From DASXUG01 sp036504995 (lineage in GTDB: Bacteria > Pseudomonadota > Gammaproteobacteria > Burkholderiales > Methylophilaceae), in assembly GCA_036504995.1 (NCBI GenBank), contig DASXUG010000012.1, forward strand, positions 62,001-126,000: 64,000 bases of DNA. The letters are read 5' to 3'. A program made the translations under genes and the position numbers. Of the stretch, positions 49,464-57,989 are shown in pieces. The notes beneath the pieces are model-generated. The model searched no databases. It saw nothing but the letters and a program-made list of their open reading frames with translations, and was not told the origin of the DNA. The stretch's first letter is position 1, and the number at the start of each line of letters is the position of its first letter.

Positions 49464-50366
49464 TTATGTCCTTAACTCTGTATTGAAAAAAGCTAGTGTG
49501 CGCTGCCATGCCAGCTTTGCTGCTGCTTCATCATAACGTGGCGTAGTGTCATTATTAAAACCATGCTGAACATCAGCATACTGATAGGCGCTGTATCTCA
49601 CGCCCGCTGCCTTAAGCGCGACTTCATAAGGTGGCCATGTGGCATTCACGCGCTCGTCTTTACCTGCAAAATGTAGTAATAGCGGAGATTTAATATTTAC
49701 GACTTTATCTAATACTGGTGCGCCGCCATAGAACGGTACTGCCGCCCGCAATTCTGGAATGCGCGTTGCGAGTGTATTAGTGGTGCTACCACCATAGCAA
49801 AATCCTACCGCGCCAACATTACCTGTGCTATTCGTATGATTCCTGAGCAGCTTAAACGCGGCAATAAAATCCTCTAAGGTTTTGGTTTGATCTAACTTTG
49901 GAAATATTTCACGCGCCTTGTCTTCATCACCAGGGTAGCCACCAAGCGGATATAGCGCATCTGGTGCGAATGCGATAAAGTTTTCTAGAGCAACGCGTCT
50001 AGCGATATCTTCAATATGTGGGTTTAACCCGCGATTTTCATGAATCACTAATACCGCAGGCAGTTTGCCCTCAATTTTTGCAGGACGCACTAAGTAACCA
50101 CGCGCTTTTCCATACCCAAGCGGAGAGTCAAACTCTATATATTCGGCCCGAATACGGTAATCAGTAGGAGGGATTTGCTCGGCTTGAGCGAACTTCGGGC
50201 TAAGCGCATTCAGAAAGCCTAATGCTGTTAATCCACCCACCGCAAATTTGGCTGCTCCAGCTAAAAACGCCCTGCGATCTATGTCACCGTGTACGTATTG
50301 ATCGAACAAGCCTAATATTTCAGGTGGAAAATCATCAGCAGTTTGTTCTGGTTTATTGTAGGACAA
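49464..50366 (-). CDS. exported dienelactone hydrolase family protein
   Basis: A 300-residue alpha/beta hydrolase. Residues DRRAFLAGAAKFAVGG near the N-terminus form a twin-arginine-like leader, so export by Tat is possible. The catalytic nucleophile is cysteine in GAVGFCYGGSTTN, with ASP (AGKDERV) and His (QHGFNNDTT) in place. Such enzymes hydrolyse dienelactones or related esters; substrate unknown. It is convergent to no gene; it follows the sbp transcript after a terminator, so its promoter is in the 90-bp spacer. Confidence 0.88.
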   Translation of the reverse strand: MSYNKPEQTADDFPPEILGLFDQYVHGDIDRRAFLAGAAKFAVGGLTALGFLNALSPKFAQAEQIPPTDYRIRAEYIEFDSPLGYGKARGYLVRPAKIEGKLPAVLVIHENRGLNPHIEDIARRVALENFIAFAPDALYPLGGYPGDEDKAREIFPKLDQTKTLEDFIAAFKLLRNHTNSTGNVGAVGFCYGGSTTNTLATRIPELRAAVPFYGGAPVLDKVVNIKSPLLLHFAGKDERVNATWPPYEVALKAAGVRYSAYQYADVQHGFNNDTTPRYDEAAAKLAWQRTLAFFNTELRT

Positions 50367-50416
50367 GATAAATTCCTTTCCTGATATGGATAGCTATACT
50401 ATAAAAATTTAAAAGT

Positions 50417-50442
50417 AAAACCCAGCCTATAGGCTGAGTTTT
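50417..50442. terminator. terminator after sbp copy 3
   Basis: AAAACTCAGCC-TATA-GGCTGGGTTTT (minus strand) with one G-T pair, T-rich on both sides. It would end the tonB-exbB-exbD-sbp transcript. Confidence 0.8.
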
Positions 50443-50457
50443 AAAGTAATCACCTAG

Positions 50458-51546
50458 TTATTTTGGGCTGTAAATCTGGTCAAATATTCCACCATCAGCA
50501 AAGTGTACTCTTTGAGCATTAGCCCACCCACCAAACGTATCGTCAATCGTAAACAATTTGATTTTTGGGAATTGCTTGCTATATTTCTCTGCTACTTTGG
50601 AGTCAATTGGGCGATAAAAATTGCGTGCCGCAATATCTTGTCCTTCTGGACTGTACAAGTAATCCAAATAAGCCTGCGCAACTTGCCTAGTACCATGTTT
50701 ATCGACATTAGAATCTATGATAGTAACGGGCGGCTCGGCTAAAATACTGCTCGGTGGGTACACAATTTCAAACTTATCTGCGCCAAATTCTTTGAGCGCG
50801 AGATGCGCTTCATTTTCCCAAGCCAACAGCACATCACCCACGCCACGCTCAGCAAATGTCACCGTAGAGCCACGTGCACCTGAGTCAAGTACTGGGACGT
50901 TCTTATAAACTGAAGCGATGAACTCTTTGGCTTTAGCTTCACTGCCACCTGGTTGTTTTAAGGCATAACCATAGGCTGCTAGATAACCCCAACGGGCACC
51001 ACCTGAAGTTTTAGGGTTGGCAGTAATGACACCCACGCCTGGTTTAACCAAATCGCCCCAATCTTTAATATTTTTGGGATTGCCTTTTCGGACTAAGAAA
51101 ATATAAGTCGAAGTATAGGGTGAGCTATTATTTTTGAGGCGTTTTTGCCAATCCGTTGGGATTAACTTTGCCTTTTCAGCAATCGCATCAATATCGTAGG
51201 AAAGTGCAAGCGTTGCCACGTCTGCGTCTAAGCCATCAATAATAGATCTCGCTTGTTTGCCAGAACCGCCGTGAGATTGTTTAACCTCAATTTTATCTCC
51301 TGTTTTGGCTTGCCAATATTTGGCAAAAGCAGTGTTATATTCTTGGTATAGCTCGCGTGTTGGGTCATAGCTCACGTTCAACAGCGTGACATCTTTTGCA
51401 ATAGCGTTAGTTGCAACAAGTGCTACAGAGGTAACGGCGATCAAACGCAATATTTTGCTAAATATTGATGTTTTTGCTGCGGCATTCGGGACAGAGCTTT
51501 CTGATTTTGTTTCAATAAAATCATAGGGAGTGTTCGTTAATGACAT
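50458..51546 (-). CDS. sbp: sulfate-binding protein, copy 3
   Basis: A 362-residue Sbp with a long n-region before the signal (MSLTNTPYDFIETKSES, then ILRLIAVTSVALVATNAIA). VTLLNVSYDPTRELYQEYNT, SHGGSGKQARSIIDGLDADV and GARGSTVTFAERGVGDVLLA are present. It lies 68 bases after exbD and shares its transcript. An Sbp inside a TonB energy operon is unusual and ties the TonB system to sulfur compounds. The extra 20-odd N-terminal residues are unexplained. Confidence 0.93.
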   Translation of the reverse strand: MSLTNTPYDFIETKSESSVPNAAAKTSIFSKILRLIAVTSVALVATNAIAKDVTLLNVSYDPTRELYQEYNTAFAKYWQAKTGDKIEVKQSHGGSGKQARSIIDGLDADVATLALSYDIDAIAEKAKLIPTDWQKRLKNNSSPYTSTYIFLVRKGNPKNIKDWGDLVKPGVGVITANPKTSGGARWGYLAAYGYALKQPGGSEAKAKEFIASVYKNVPVLDSGARGSTVTFAERGVGDVLLAWENEAHLALKEFGADKFEIVYPPSSILAEPPVTIIDSNVDKHGTRQVAQAYLDYLYSPEGQDIAARNFYRPIDSKVAEKYSKQFPKIKLFTIDDTFGGWANAQRVHFADGGIFDQIYSPK

Positions 51547-51613
51547 TACTAAATTCCTTAAGTGTAAATTATTTCATTTTGATGGATGCATAAAGGCGAC
51601 TTTGAGCTCGCAA

Positions 51614-52021
51614 TTACTCACCTTGCGTTAAAACGGCTAACTTTGTAATACCAGCCCGCTCAATCACCGCCATCACTTTGGCGACCTGGCCGTAATTAAC
51701 AGCTTCATCTGAGCTCAAATGTAAAGCTAAATCAGGGTCAATATTGTGACGCTTCACCAGCTCCGCTTCTAACGTCTGAACCGTGAATTCCTGCTTATCC
51801 ACATACACCTTGCCTTGCGCATCTACGCTTACCGTTACGGGCTTTTTAGGGTCAGGTGGTTGCGTCGTCGCAGTTTTTGGCAAGTTAACATGCACTGCAT
51901 TGTTAAGTAGGGGTGCCGTTACAATAAAGGCCACTAACAATACCAGCATCACATCCACTAAAGGCGTGATGTTAATTTCACTGAGGACATCATCCCCGTC
52001 GCTTGCAGATGAAAAGGCCAT
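51614..52021 (-). CDS. exbD: ExbD, TonB-complex proton-channel subunit
   Basis: A 135-residue protein with one N-terminal membrane helix carrying the essential aspartate (NITPLVDVMLVLLVAFIV) and a periplasmic domain (VDAQGKVYVDKQEFTVQTLE). ExbD uses proton flow to energise TonB. It overlaps the exbB stop by one base. Length is normal. Confidence 0.94.
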   Translation of the reverse strand: MAFSSASDGDDVLSEINITPLVDVMLVLLVAFIVTAPLLNNAVHVNLPKTATTQPPDPKKPVTVSVDAQGKVYVDKQEFTVQTLEAELVKRHNIDPDLALHLSSDEAVNYGQVAKVMAVIERAGITKLAVLTQGE

Positions 52022-52743
52022 TAAGCTACCGCTCCTTTCAAGTTGCGCACACTGCCACCCTCTGGTATTGCTGTTGTGTCAGCATTCTTGCGGAATGATG
52101 CACGACGTGAAATAGCAATTAAATCGGCGGCTAAATCATCTAAGTTATTGCTGCTGGTTTTTAAGCGTCTTAAGAAAAAGTTATAGGCCAACACAGCAGG
52201 GACCGCTACGCCGATACCAAAGCCTGTGGCAATTAATGCCTCACCAATCGGCCCAGCCACTACTTCCAAGCTAGCAGAACCAAGCTTACTAATATCAGTC
52301 AATGCATGCATAATACCCCACACCGTACCAAACAACCCAACAAACGGCGACGTACTACCAATACTTGCAAGCACAGCTAAGCCGCTCTCGCGCGTTACAC
52401 GCTCACGTTGAATTTGTTGTCGTAGAGCACGCTCTAAAACGTCTTGTCTATCGCCAAAATGCTCTAGATCTGCAGCCTCATTGCTTGAATCAATATCTTT
52501 CAAAGCATCAAAACCAGCTTGTACCAGTCTGGCAGCTGGCCCAGAGAAACCCTTTAGATTAGCTGCCGCTTGAATATCCTTTGACGCCCAAAAATTTTTC
52601 CTAAACAGCACGTTTTGTTTACGCATACGTATCACTTGTACCGTTTTAATCACAATCAATGACCAAGTGACAACAGAGAATAATACAAGTGCCCATAAAA
52701 CCCCTTGCACTACAGGGGAGGTAGAAGATGAAATTTCAAACAT
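52021..52743 (-). CDS. exbB: ExbB, TonB-complex channel subunit
   Basis: A 240-residue inner-membrane protein of three helices: QGVLWALVLFSVVTWSLIVI, VLASIGSTSPFVGLFGTVWG (conserved GLFGTVWGIM loop) and IGEALIATGFGIGVAVPAVL. It forms the pentameric channel with ExbD. 34 bases after tonB. Confidence 0.95.
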   Translation of the reverse strand: MFEISSSTSPVVQGVLWALVLFSVVTWSLIVIKTVQVIRMRKQNVLFRKNFWASKDIQAAANLKGFSGPAARLVQAGFDALKDIDSSNEAADLEHFGDRQDVLERALRQQIQRERVTRESGLAVLASIGSTSPFVGLFGTVWGIMHALTDISKLGSASLEVVAGPIGEALIATGFGIGVAVPAVLAYNFFLRRLKTSSNNLDDLAADLIAISRRASFRKNADTTAIPEGGSVRNLKGAVA

Positions 52744-52776
52744 TTGGTTTCCTTTAACTAAAATAAAAATAAAAAA

Positions 52777-53658
52777 TTATTGCGAGATCTTGAATTCAAG
52801 CGGTACAGTTGCCCAGCCGTCGATGGGAGTACTGCCTCGTTTAGCCGGTGCAAATACCCAGCCCTTGACTGCTGCAATGGCTGCGTCATCTAACACACGC
52901 TTTCCACTGGATTGTTTAACTTCAACGTTGCCTGCCGTGCCATTTGCCAACACCCTTACACGTAGTACTACCTTACCTTCCAACCCTTGCCGGAGAGCAG
53001 CCGCTGGATATTCTGGTGCCGGATTTTTCATATACCCTGCATAACCACTTGCCTCAGTGATAGGCTCCTCTTTAGGTGGTGGAGGCGGTGGTGCCACCAC
53101 AGGTGCAGGCGCTGGCTCCGCAGCAACAGGCTCACTCGTACGCGGTGCTTCGGTGTTCTCCTTAACCGTCATATCACTGGCAGTAATATTTTGCTCAGCA
53201 GGCGGAGTCCTCAATGCTGGCGTTGGCTTAGGTGGCTGTGCCTGCACTTTGGGTGGTACCTTGGGTGGTGGGGGAGGTTCTACCTTAGGTGGCGGGGGGG
53301 GTATTTCCGGTTTAAAGAACTCCACCTGTACTTCTGTTTTTTTCGGCTTAACAACACTTGAGTGATGATCGGAATGCACATATACCCAGAAAATAGCAAC
53401 GTGTGCCGCTGCAACTAAAAAACTCAACGTTATATAATCGCGTTGCTTTATAGTTGGTTGCCGCTCAGTGACATCATGATATGTACCCTTACGTACTTCA
53501 GACGCGTTTAGTGCAACGAGAACATCACTTGCCGAAATCGCAGCAGTCTTTGCCTTCGCCGAAGGCTTCTTTGACTTCGGCTTAGCAATCAACTCACCAA
53601 TCAACCCCGCTTTAAAAGAATTAACAGCACTAGACAATCTGGGTGCCTCCCATGACAT
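52777..53658 (-). CDS. tonB: TonB energy transducer
   Basis: A 293-residue TonB. A long basic cytoplasmic N-terminus (about 70 residues) precedes the membrane helix (FLVAAAHVAIFWVYVHS). A proline-rich periplasmic spacer with KPEIPPPPPKVEPPPPPKVP follows, and the C-terminal domain (AAALRQGLEGKVVLRVRVLA, then VKQSSGKRVLDDAAIAAVKG) binds receptors. The cytoplasmic extension is longer than in E. coli TonB. It heads tonB-exbB-exbD-sbp and has the promoter at 53760. Confidence 0.93.
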   Translation of the reverse strand: MSWEAPRLSSAVNSFKAGLIGELIAKPKSKKPSAKAKTAAISASDVLVALNASEVRKGTYHDVTERQPTIKQRDYITLSFLVAAAHVAIFWVYVHSDHHSSVVKPKKTEVQVEFFKPEIPPPPPKVEPPPPPKVPPKVQAQPPKPTPALRTPPAEQNITASDMTVKENTEAPRTSEPVAAEPAPAPVVAPPPPPPKEEPITEASGYAGYMKNPAPEYPAAALRQGLEGKVVLRVRVLANGTAGNVEVKQSSGKRVLDDAAIAAVKGWVFAPAKRGSTPIDGWATVPLEFKISQ

Positions 53659-53759
53659 GCAATTGAGTATTAGATATTTCCCATTTACTCAACACTAATA
53701 ACATTTGAAAATTTGATAGCATCTGTACCTCGTAAATTTTTAAGTTTCGAGTAGTCATT

Positions 53760-53775
53760 GGCAATCTCTGTGCCA
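53760..53775 (-). promoter_or_regulatory. sigma-54 promoter of tonB-exbB-exbD-sbp
   Basis: Minus strand TGGCAC-AGAGA-TTGCC, about 100 bp upstream of tonB; consensus in both boxes except the last base. Confidence 0.88.
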
Positions 53776-53839
53776 GATTTAAATGTTAATTTAAAATCAA
53801 ATAGATAGATAAATTCATAGAGTAATTCGAATAGTCACT

Positions 53840-53889
53840 TGTTGGGATAAGAGCACTTACACTGACGATCAAGTGTTGCTAAAGAAACA
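53840..53889. promoter_or_regulatory. pair of TGTTG-N6 activator sites between tonB and the activator gene
   Basis: TGTTGGGATAAGAGCA (53840-53855) and TGTTGCTAAAGAAACA (53874-53889), 34 bp apart. They lie in the divergent spacer between tonB and the sigma-54 activator gene. Confidence 0.65.
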
Positions 53890-54012
53890 CTTGGAGAGGA
53901 TGTGGCATTCATTATAATTAAATAGAATAATTATATTATTTATTATTCTTTTAAATTTTAACCAACTCTTATGTATATTATGCGCTGAAATCATTTACGA
54001 ACTAGGAAAGTC

Positions 54013-55140
54013 ATGTCGCAAATTAAACCATGGATATATGAAGCTGAGTCGAGGTTGCCCCCAGACCAAGGTTTAACATACCCTAATCCGTCTGCACTCA
54101 GCTTATCGGTACGGGCTAGTGCTTTGGTGTTTAGTGACCCCAAATCTCAGCAATTACGTTCACTGATTGAGAGAGTTGCCCCCAGTGATGCAACAGCTTT
54201 AATCATTGGAGAAACCGGCACAGGTAAAGAGTTGGTTGCAAGACACTTGCATAACTTAAGTCCACGTAGCAGTGGTCCTTTTGCGGCAGTGAATTGCGGA
54301 GCTTTTTCAGAGGCACTGGTTGAAAGTGAGCTTTTTGGTCATGAGAAAGGGGCTTTTACTGGGGCAATTGGGACTAAAGAAGGATGGTTTGAAAGTGCCG
54401 ATGGCGGCACCTTGTTTCTTGATGAAATTGGTGACTTGCCGCTATCCACACAAGTAAAACTGTTGCGGGTTTTGCAAGAGCGAGAAATTGTGAGAATTGG
54501 TTCAAGAAAACCTATAAAAATTAATGTTAGACTCATCGCGGCAACCAATGTGGACTTAGAGGGTGCCGTTAAAGCTGGCCGATTTAGAGAAGATTTATAT
54601 TATCGGATTAAGGTTATTCCAATCCAATTGCCACCGTTAAGAGACCGGCCTGGAGATATATTGCCCTTAATCGAATACTTTTTACGCGTTTACAAAAACA
54701 AACTGCATGCGGAGTCTCCCGAGCTGACGTCCGCAGCTATCAGTGCACTTTTAAATTACCCCTGGCCAGGCAACATTAGGGAACTGGAAAACACCATCCA
54801 TCGCGCACTGCTGGTCGCTAATGGTGATGCAATTCATGCAAAAGATTTACATCTAGCTTATATACCTAGTGCTACAGAGCCCACAAAAAACCATGAAAAC
54901 ATAGAAACTGCTCAAACAAATGTCAATCATAATCGGTATGACACTAATACCAAATTAGTGAATATCCTCAACGAAATGTTTGAACAGGGCGTGCCTGATT
55001 TATTCGAATATGTGAACTCCCTCACGGTTAGCAAAGCTTACGACTATGCGAATAACAATCAGGTACATACTGCAAAGTTGTTAGGCATCAGCAGGAATGT
55101 GCTCAGGGCAAGATTGAAAGACTTGAAGTTAATTGATTGA
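54013..55140 (+). CDS. SfnR-like sigma-54 activator without sensory domain
   Basis: A 375-residue enhancer-binding protein. A short N-terminal part (residues 1-40) is followed directly by AAA+ (Walker A IIGETGTGKELVAR, GAFTGAIG loop, Walker B GGTLFLDEIG, arginine finger region FREDLYYRI) and a C-terminal Fis-type helix (HTAKLLGISRNVLRARLKDL). No receiver, GAF or PAS domain is visible. ALVFSDPKSQQLRSLIERVA and the AAA+ are close to SfnR, the activator of dimethyl-sulfone use in pseudomonads, which is itself made under sulfur limitation. It is the only activator in the second half, so it is the candidate for the TGTTG-N6 sites. Confidence 0.9.
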   Translation: MSQIKPWIYEAESRLPPDQGLTYPNPSALSLSVRASALVFSDPKSQQLRSLIERVAPSDATALIIGETGTGKELVARHLHNLSPRSSGPFAAVNCGAFSEALVESELFGHEKGAFTGAIGTKEGWFESADGGTLFLDEIGDLPLSTQVKLLRVLQEREIVRIGSRKPIKINVRLIAATNVDLEGAVKAGRFREDLYYRIKVIPIQLPPLRDRPGDILPLIEYFLRVYKNKLHAESPELTSAAISALLNYPWPGNIRELENTIHRALLVANGDAIHAKDLHLAYIPSATEPTKNHENIETAQTNVNHNRYDTNTKLVNILNEMFEQGVPDLFEYVNSLTVSKAYDYANNNQVHTAKLLGISRNVLRARLKDLKLID

Positions 55141-55172
55141 AACAGCAGCTTGGTTAATGCCGCCCAACGACC

Positions 55173-55211
55173 CAGTAATCAGTTCGTTCACCACCGAAAA
55201 ACTGATTACTG
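55173..55211. repeat. 12-bp inverted repeat after the activator gene
   Basis: CAGTAATCAGTT and its exact inverse with a 15-base loop, 32 bp past the activator stop. No T-run follows; possible weak terminator or protein site. Confidence 0.7.
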
Positions 55212-55325
55212 AATGCAAAAGATAATATTGCCACACAATATACCAAGTGACATCCCAAATAGCCTCTTCAAGTAAACCGAAAAGTTTTCTGTAGAAGCAG
55301 CATTTCACTTTTCAACATCTCAATC

Positions 55326-55341
55326 TGTTGCTAGAGCAACA
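55326..55341. promoter_or_regulatory. best TGTTGC-N4-GCAACA palindrome, upstream of the cytochrome b gene
   Basis: TGTTGCTAGAGCAACA: a perfect TGTTGC/GCAACA dyad, extended by C and G on the flanks. It is about 53 bp upstream of the -24 box at 55394 and is the clearest example of the site. Confidence 0.75.
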
Positions 55342-55393
55342 GAAAAAAACCGATAAACAACACAACCAATTGTTTTTTATAAACATTTAAATC

Positions 55394-55409
55394 TGGAATA
55401 TATTTTGCA
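55394..55409 (+). promoter_or_regulatory. sigma-54 promoter of the cytochrome b gene
   Basis: TGGAAT-ATATT-TTGCA on the plus strand. The -12 box is perfect and the -24 GG is present; two bases of the -24 box differ. Confidence 0.75.
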
Positions 55410-55461
55410 TAAGATTGCACAAGGTATAGATAGATTACAACTTTTACAGGGGGATTAAGTA

Positions 55462-56118
55462 ATGAAACACATTACAGTTTGGGATTTGCCATTACGCATT
55501 TTTCATTGGTTATTGGTAGGCTTAGTGGTTGCGGCCACCGTTTCTGCCAAGCTTGGCGGAAATGCCTTGGACTGGCATGTTAGATTTGGCCTCGCCACAT
55601 TAGCACTATTAATTTTTCGCGTGCTGTGGGGATTCATCGGTGGAACTCACGCGAAATTTTCAAACTTTATACGTGGCCCGCGAACTATTTTAGCTTATAT
55701 CAAGGGTACCGCAGAGAAGCCTCTTGGACACAATCCAGTTGGCGCCTTATCGGTAATTGCCATACTGTTGGTATTGTTTTTGCAGGCAATTACAGGCTTG
55801 TTTTCCAACGACGACATACTAACCGAAGGTCCTTTGTATGCTTTAGTAAGCAAAGACACCAGTGACTACCTCACGCATATCCACACACTCAATCAATACA
55901 TTATGTATGGCTTACTGGCGTTACATATTGCTGCGATTTTGTACTATCGTTTATTTAAAAAAGAAGATTTGGTTCGCCCGATGCTCACAGGCCGCAAGAA
56001 GGTACAAAGCTCGATTGCTGAATTTTACACAGCTAGCTTAGGCAGCGTTCGTGCCGCTGTAGTAGTATTGAGTGCAAGTTCGGGTGTCGTATGGTTTCTT
56101 GCCACACACTGGAAATAA
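55462..56118 (+). CDS. cytochrome b (b561 / Ni-hydrogenase cytochrome-b type)
   Basis: A 218-residue inner-membrane protein with four to five helices. Haem-ligand histidines are in VWDLPLRIFHWLLVGLVV, LDWHVRFGLATLALLIFRVL, YLTHIHTLNQYIMYGLLALH and a typical GRKK end. The layout is that of the di-haem cytochrome b group that passes electrons between quinone and a periplasmic c-type cytochrome. It ends two bases before the convergent ccmI stop. It shares the sigma-54 control with the cytochrome c'-ccm transcript. Confidence 0.9.
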   Translation: MKHITVWDLPLRIFHWLLVGLVVAATVSAKLGGNALDWHVRFGLATLALLIFRVLWGFIGGTHAKFSNFIRGPRTILAYIKGTAEKPLGHNPVGALSVIAILLVLFLQAITGLFSNDDILTEGPLYALVSKDTSDYLTHIHTLNQYIMYGLLALHIAAILYYRLFKKEDLVRPMLTGRKKVQSSIAEFYTASLGSVRAAVVVLSASSGVVWFLATHWK

Positions 56119-56119
56119 A

Positions 56120-56986
56120 TCAAGGCTGACCCGCCGTCTGCTGTTGTTGCAAGGCGGCACGCGCTTTGACAAGCGACTCTTGGACAGAGACAGCGAACGC
56201 TGAACCTATCGCTAAGTCTGGCTGCAAACGCTCCCATAGAGTAATGGCAGTTTTGTAGTCTTTTCTTTCAAATGCTGCAGAAGCCTCAAGCATTAAAGCA
56301 GAAGGCTGATGCGGATCGATGGCGAGTGCTTTTAATAGCAAATCTTCAGGCTTGCCTTGTATTTTGCGTTGATTAGCCATCGCCAATACCAAGGCATAAT
56401 CCGCCAAAAGCTGTGCATCATCTGGGCTCAGTTTCTCTGCCTTTTCAAAGGCATTAATCGCTAGGTCATAACGATGCAGCTTTCCGTATGAGCGAGCCAA
56501 CAAAGCCCAACCAGCAGCATCATTGGGAGCTTGCTCTAACTTTTCGCGCAAGGAGGAGAGTATAGATTCAATCTCAGCAAGTTTTTGATCATCAGCCTGA
56601 GTTGCCACATTAGCCGGCAATGGCGTAACTACAATCGAAGCAGGATTGCCTATACGCTGATATATACTCACTGCGGCAACTGGCAATGCCAGCAAGAAAA
56701 ACCAAGCCAGACGTTTATCTGGGACAAATGATTGGTGATTGAGCGCGCTAGGCGTCTCTTGTAACAATCGGCGTTGCAGCTCATTCCTTGCCAAACCAAG
56801 CTGAGATGAGGCTAGCACCCCAGAGGCCTCATCCTGCTGCAACTCCGCTAACTGTTGCTGGTAGATGTCTAATTTTTGCTGTTGAGTATTCACCGCCAAA
56901 CCCACATTGGGTTTTAATAAGGCGGGCAATAACAACCCCAAGCTTATCAGGAGCAGCAAGGCTGCAATCGCCCAGAACACTATCAT
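56120..56986 (-). CDS. ccmI: CcmI, cytochrome c maturation TPR protein
   Basis: A 288-residue protein: two N-terminal membrane helices (FWAIAALLLLISLGLLLPAL and RLAWFFLLALPVAAVSIYQR) and a periplasmic TPR domain (AGWALLARSYGKLHRYDLAI, INAFEKAEKLSPDDAQLLAD). CcmI presents apocytochrome c to CcmFH. It is the last gene of ccmABCDEFGHI and overlaps ccmH by four bases. Confidence 0.93.
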   Translation of the reverse strand: MIVFWAIAALLLLISLGLLLPALLKPNVGLAVNTQQQKLDIYQQQLAELQQDEASGVLASSQLGLARNELQRRLLQETPSALNHQSFVPDKRLAWFFLLALPVAAVSIYQRIGNPASIVVTPLPANVATQADDQKLAEIESILSSLREKLEQAPNDAAGWALLARSYGKLHRYDLAINAFEKAEKLSPDDAQLLADYALVLAMANQRKIQGKPEDLLLKALAIDPHQPSALMLEASAAFERKDYKTAITLWERLQPDLAIGSAFAVSVQESLVKARAALQQQQTAGQP

Positions 56987-57444
56987 TTCATTTCCTTATT
57001 TAACAATTGCAACAACTGTTCAGATTCCGCTTTATCCAAGGGTGTATCTTGTAGATTTTTTTTACTTGAGCGCAGTACCCAGCCCCCAACCAATACCGCA
57101 ATCAATAGCAAGACAAACGGCCCTATCCATAGCAATAAGGTATTGGCCTTTACAGGGGGGTTGTACAACACAAAATCGCCATAACGTGCAACCAGATACT
57201 CCACAATCTGCGTTTGTGTTTTTCCAGTAGCCGCCATTTCACGTATCTCATTACGCAAATCTTCTGCCAGTGGCGCATTAGACTCGGCTAAGCTTTGGTT
57301 TTGGCAGACCAAGCAACGCAGTTGTTGGTAAAGTGTTTGCAGCTGGGCCTCGAGTGCAGGATCAGGCACAAGCGGTTTAGCCTCTTGCGCAGCTAAACCC
57401 ATGTTGACGTATAAACATAATAAAAAAATCAGGCAATATTTCAT
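56983..57444 (-). CDS. ccmH: CcmH, apocytochrome c thiol reductase
   Basis: A 153-residue protein with a signal peptide, the LRCLVCQNQSLAESNA motif (LRCxxC, the thiol site) and a C-terminal membrane helix (TLLLWIGPFVLLLIAVLVGG). It reduces the CxxCH cysteines of apocytochrome. Four-base overlaps with ccmG and ccmI. The short, single-domain length fits the split CcmH/CcmI arrangement. Confidence 0.95.
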   Translation of the reverse strand: MKYCLIFLLCLYVNMGLAAQEAKPLVPDPALEAQLQTLYQQLRCLVCQNQSLAESNAPLAEDLRNEIREMAATGKTQTQIVEYLVARYGDFVLYNPPVKANTLLLWIGPFVLLLIAVLVGGWVLRSSKKNLQDTPLDKAESEQLLQLLNKEMK

Positions 57445-57989
57445 TCAGACTGCAAACGCTTCACTAAGGGTAAGATGGTGTCTTGCAAGTTTTTGGCAGT
57501 AAGCGCGCCAATTTGCTTATAGCGTATCACCCCTTTTTTATCAATCACATAGCTTTCTGGTACACCATATACGCCATAATCAATGCCTACACGACCAGTA
57601 ATATCTTGTGCCACATGGGCGTAAGGGTTTCCTCCGGCATGCACGAGCCACGGCAACGCATCTGCCGCCGTATCTTTGTAATCTAATCCAATAATGGGTA
57701 ATACATGCGTATCCGCTAATTGCAGCAAAATGCTATGTTCTTCTCTACAAGCAGCGCACCATGACGCCCAGACATTAAACAGCCAGACCTGCCCTAGCAT
57801 CGCTTGAGGAGAAAAAGTCGCTGCAGTCTCACCTGGCTGGCTAGGTAACTCGGTTAAACCAAATTGGGGAGCTGTTTTGCCCAGCAAAGGCGATGGCAAC
57901 TCACTCGGATCTTGATACAGTCCACGCGCTAAAAATACAGCGAGTAATATAAATAGCAGCAATGGCCCCAGGATTAATAAACGTTTCAT
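57441..57989 (-). CDS. ccmG: CcmG/DsbE, thioredoxin-like reductant of the Ccm system
   Basis: A 182-residue membrane-anchored thioredoxin: helix (LILGPLLLFILLAVFLARGL), then WLFNVWASWCAACREEHSIL with the WCxxC site (WCAAC) and VYGVPESYVIDKKGVIRYKQ. It reduces CcmH or apocytochrome. It overlaps ccmF and ccmH, and length is normal. Confidence 0.95.
   Translation of the reverse strand: MKRLLILGPLLLFILLAVFLARGLYQDPSELPSPLLGKTAPQFGLTELPSQPGETAATFSPQAMLGQVWLFNVWASWCAACREEHSILLQLADTHVLPIIGLDYKDTAADALPWLVHAGGNPYAHVAQDITGRVGIDYGVYGVPESYVIDKKGVIRYKQIGALTAKNLQDTILPLVKRLQSE

Noticed and set aside
53903..53918. TGGCAT-TCATT-ATAAT upstream of the activator gene, resembling a sigma-54 promoter
   Set aside because: The essential GC of the -12 box is missing; the TATAAT-like part fits a sigma-70 promoter better.
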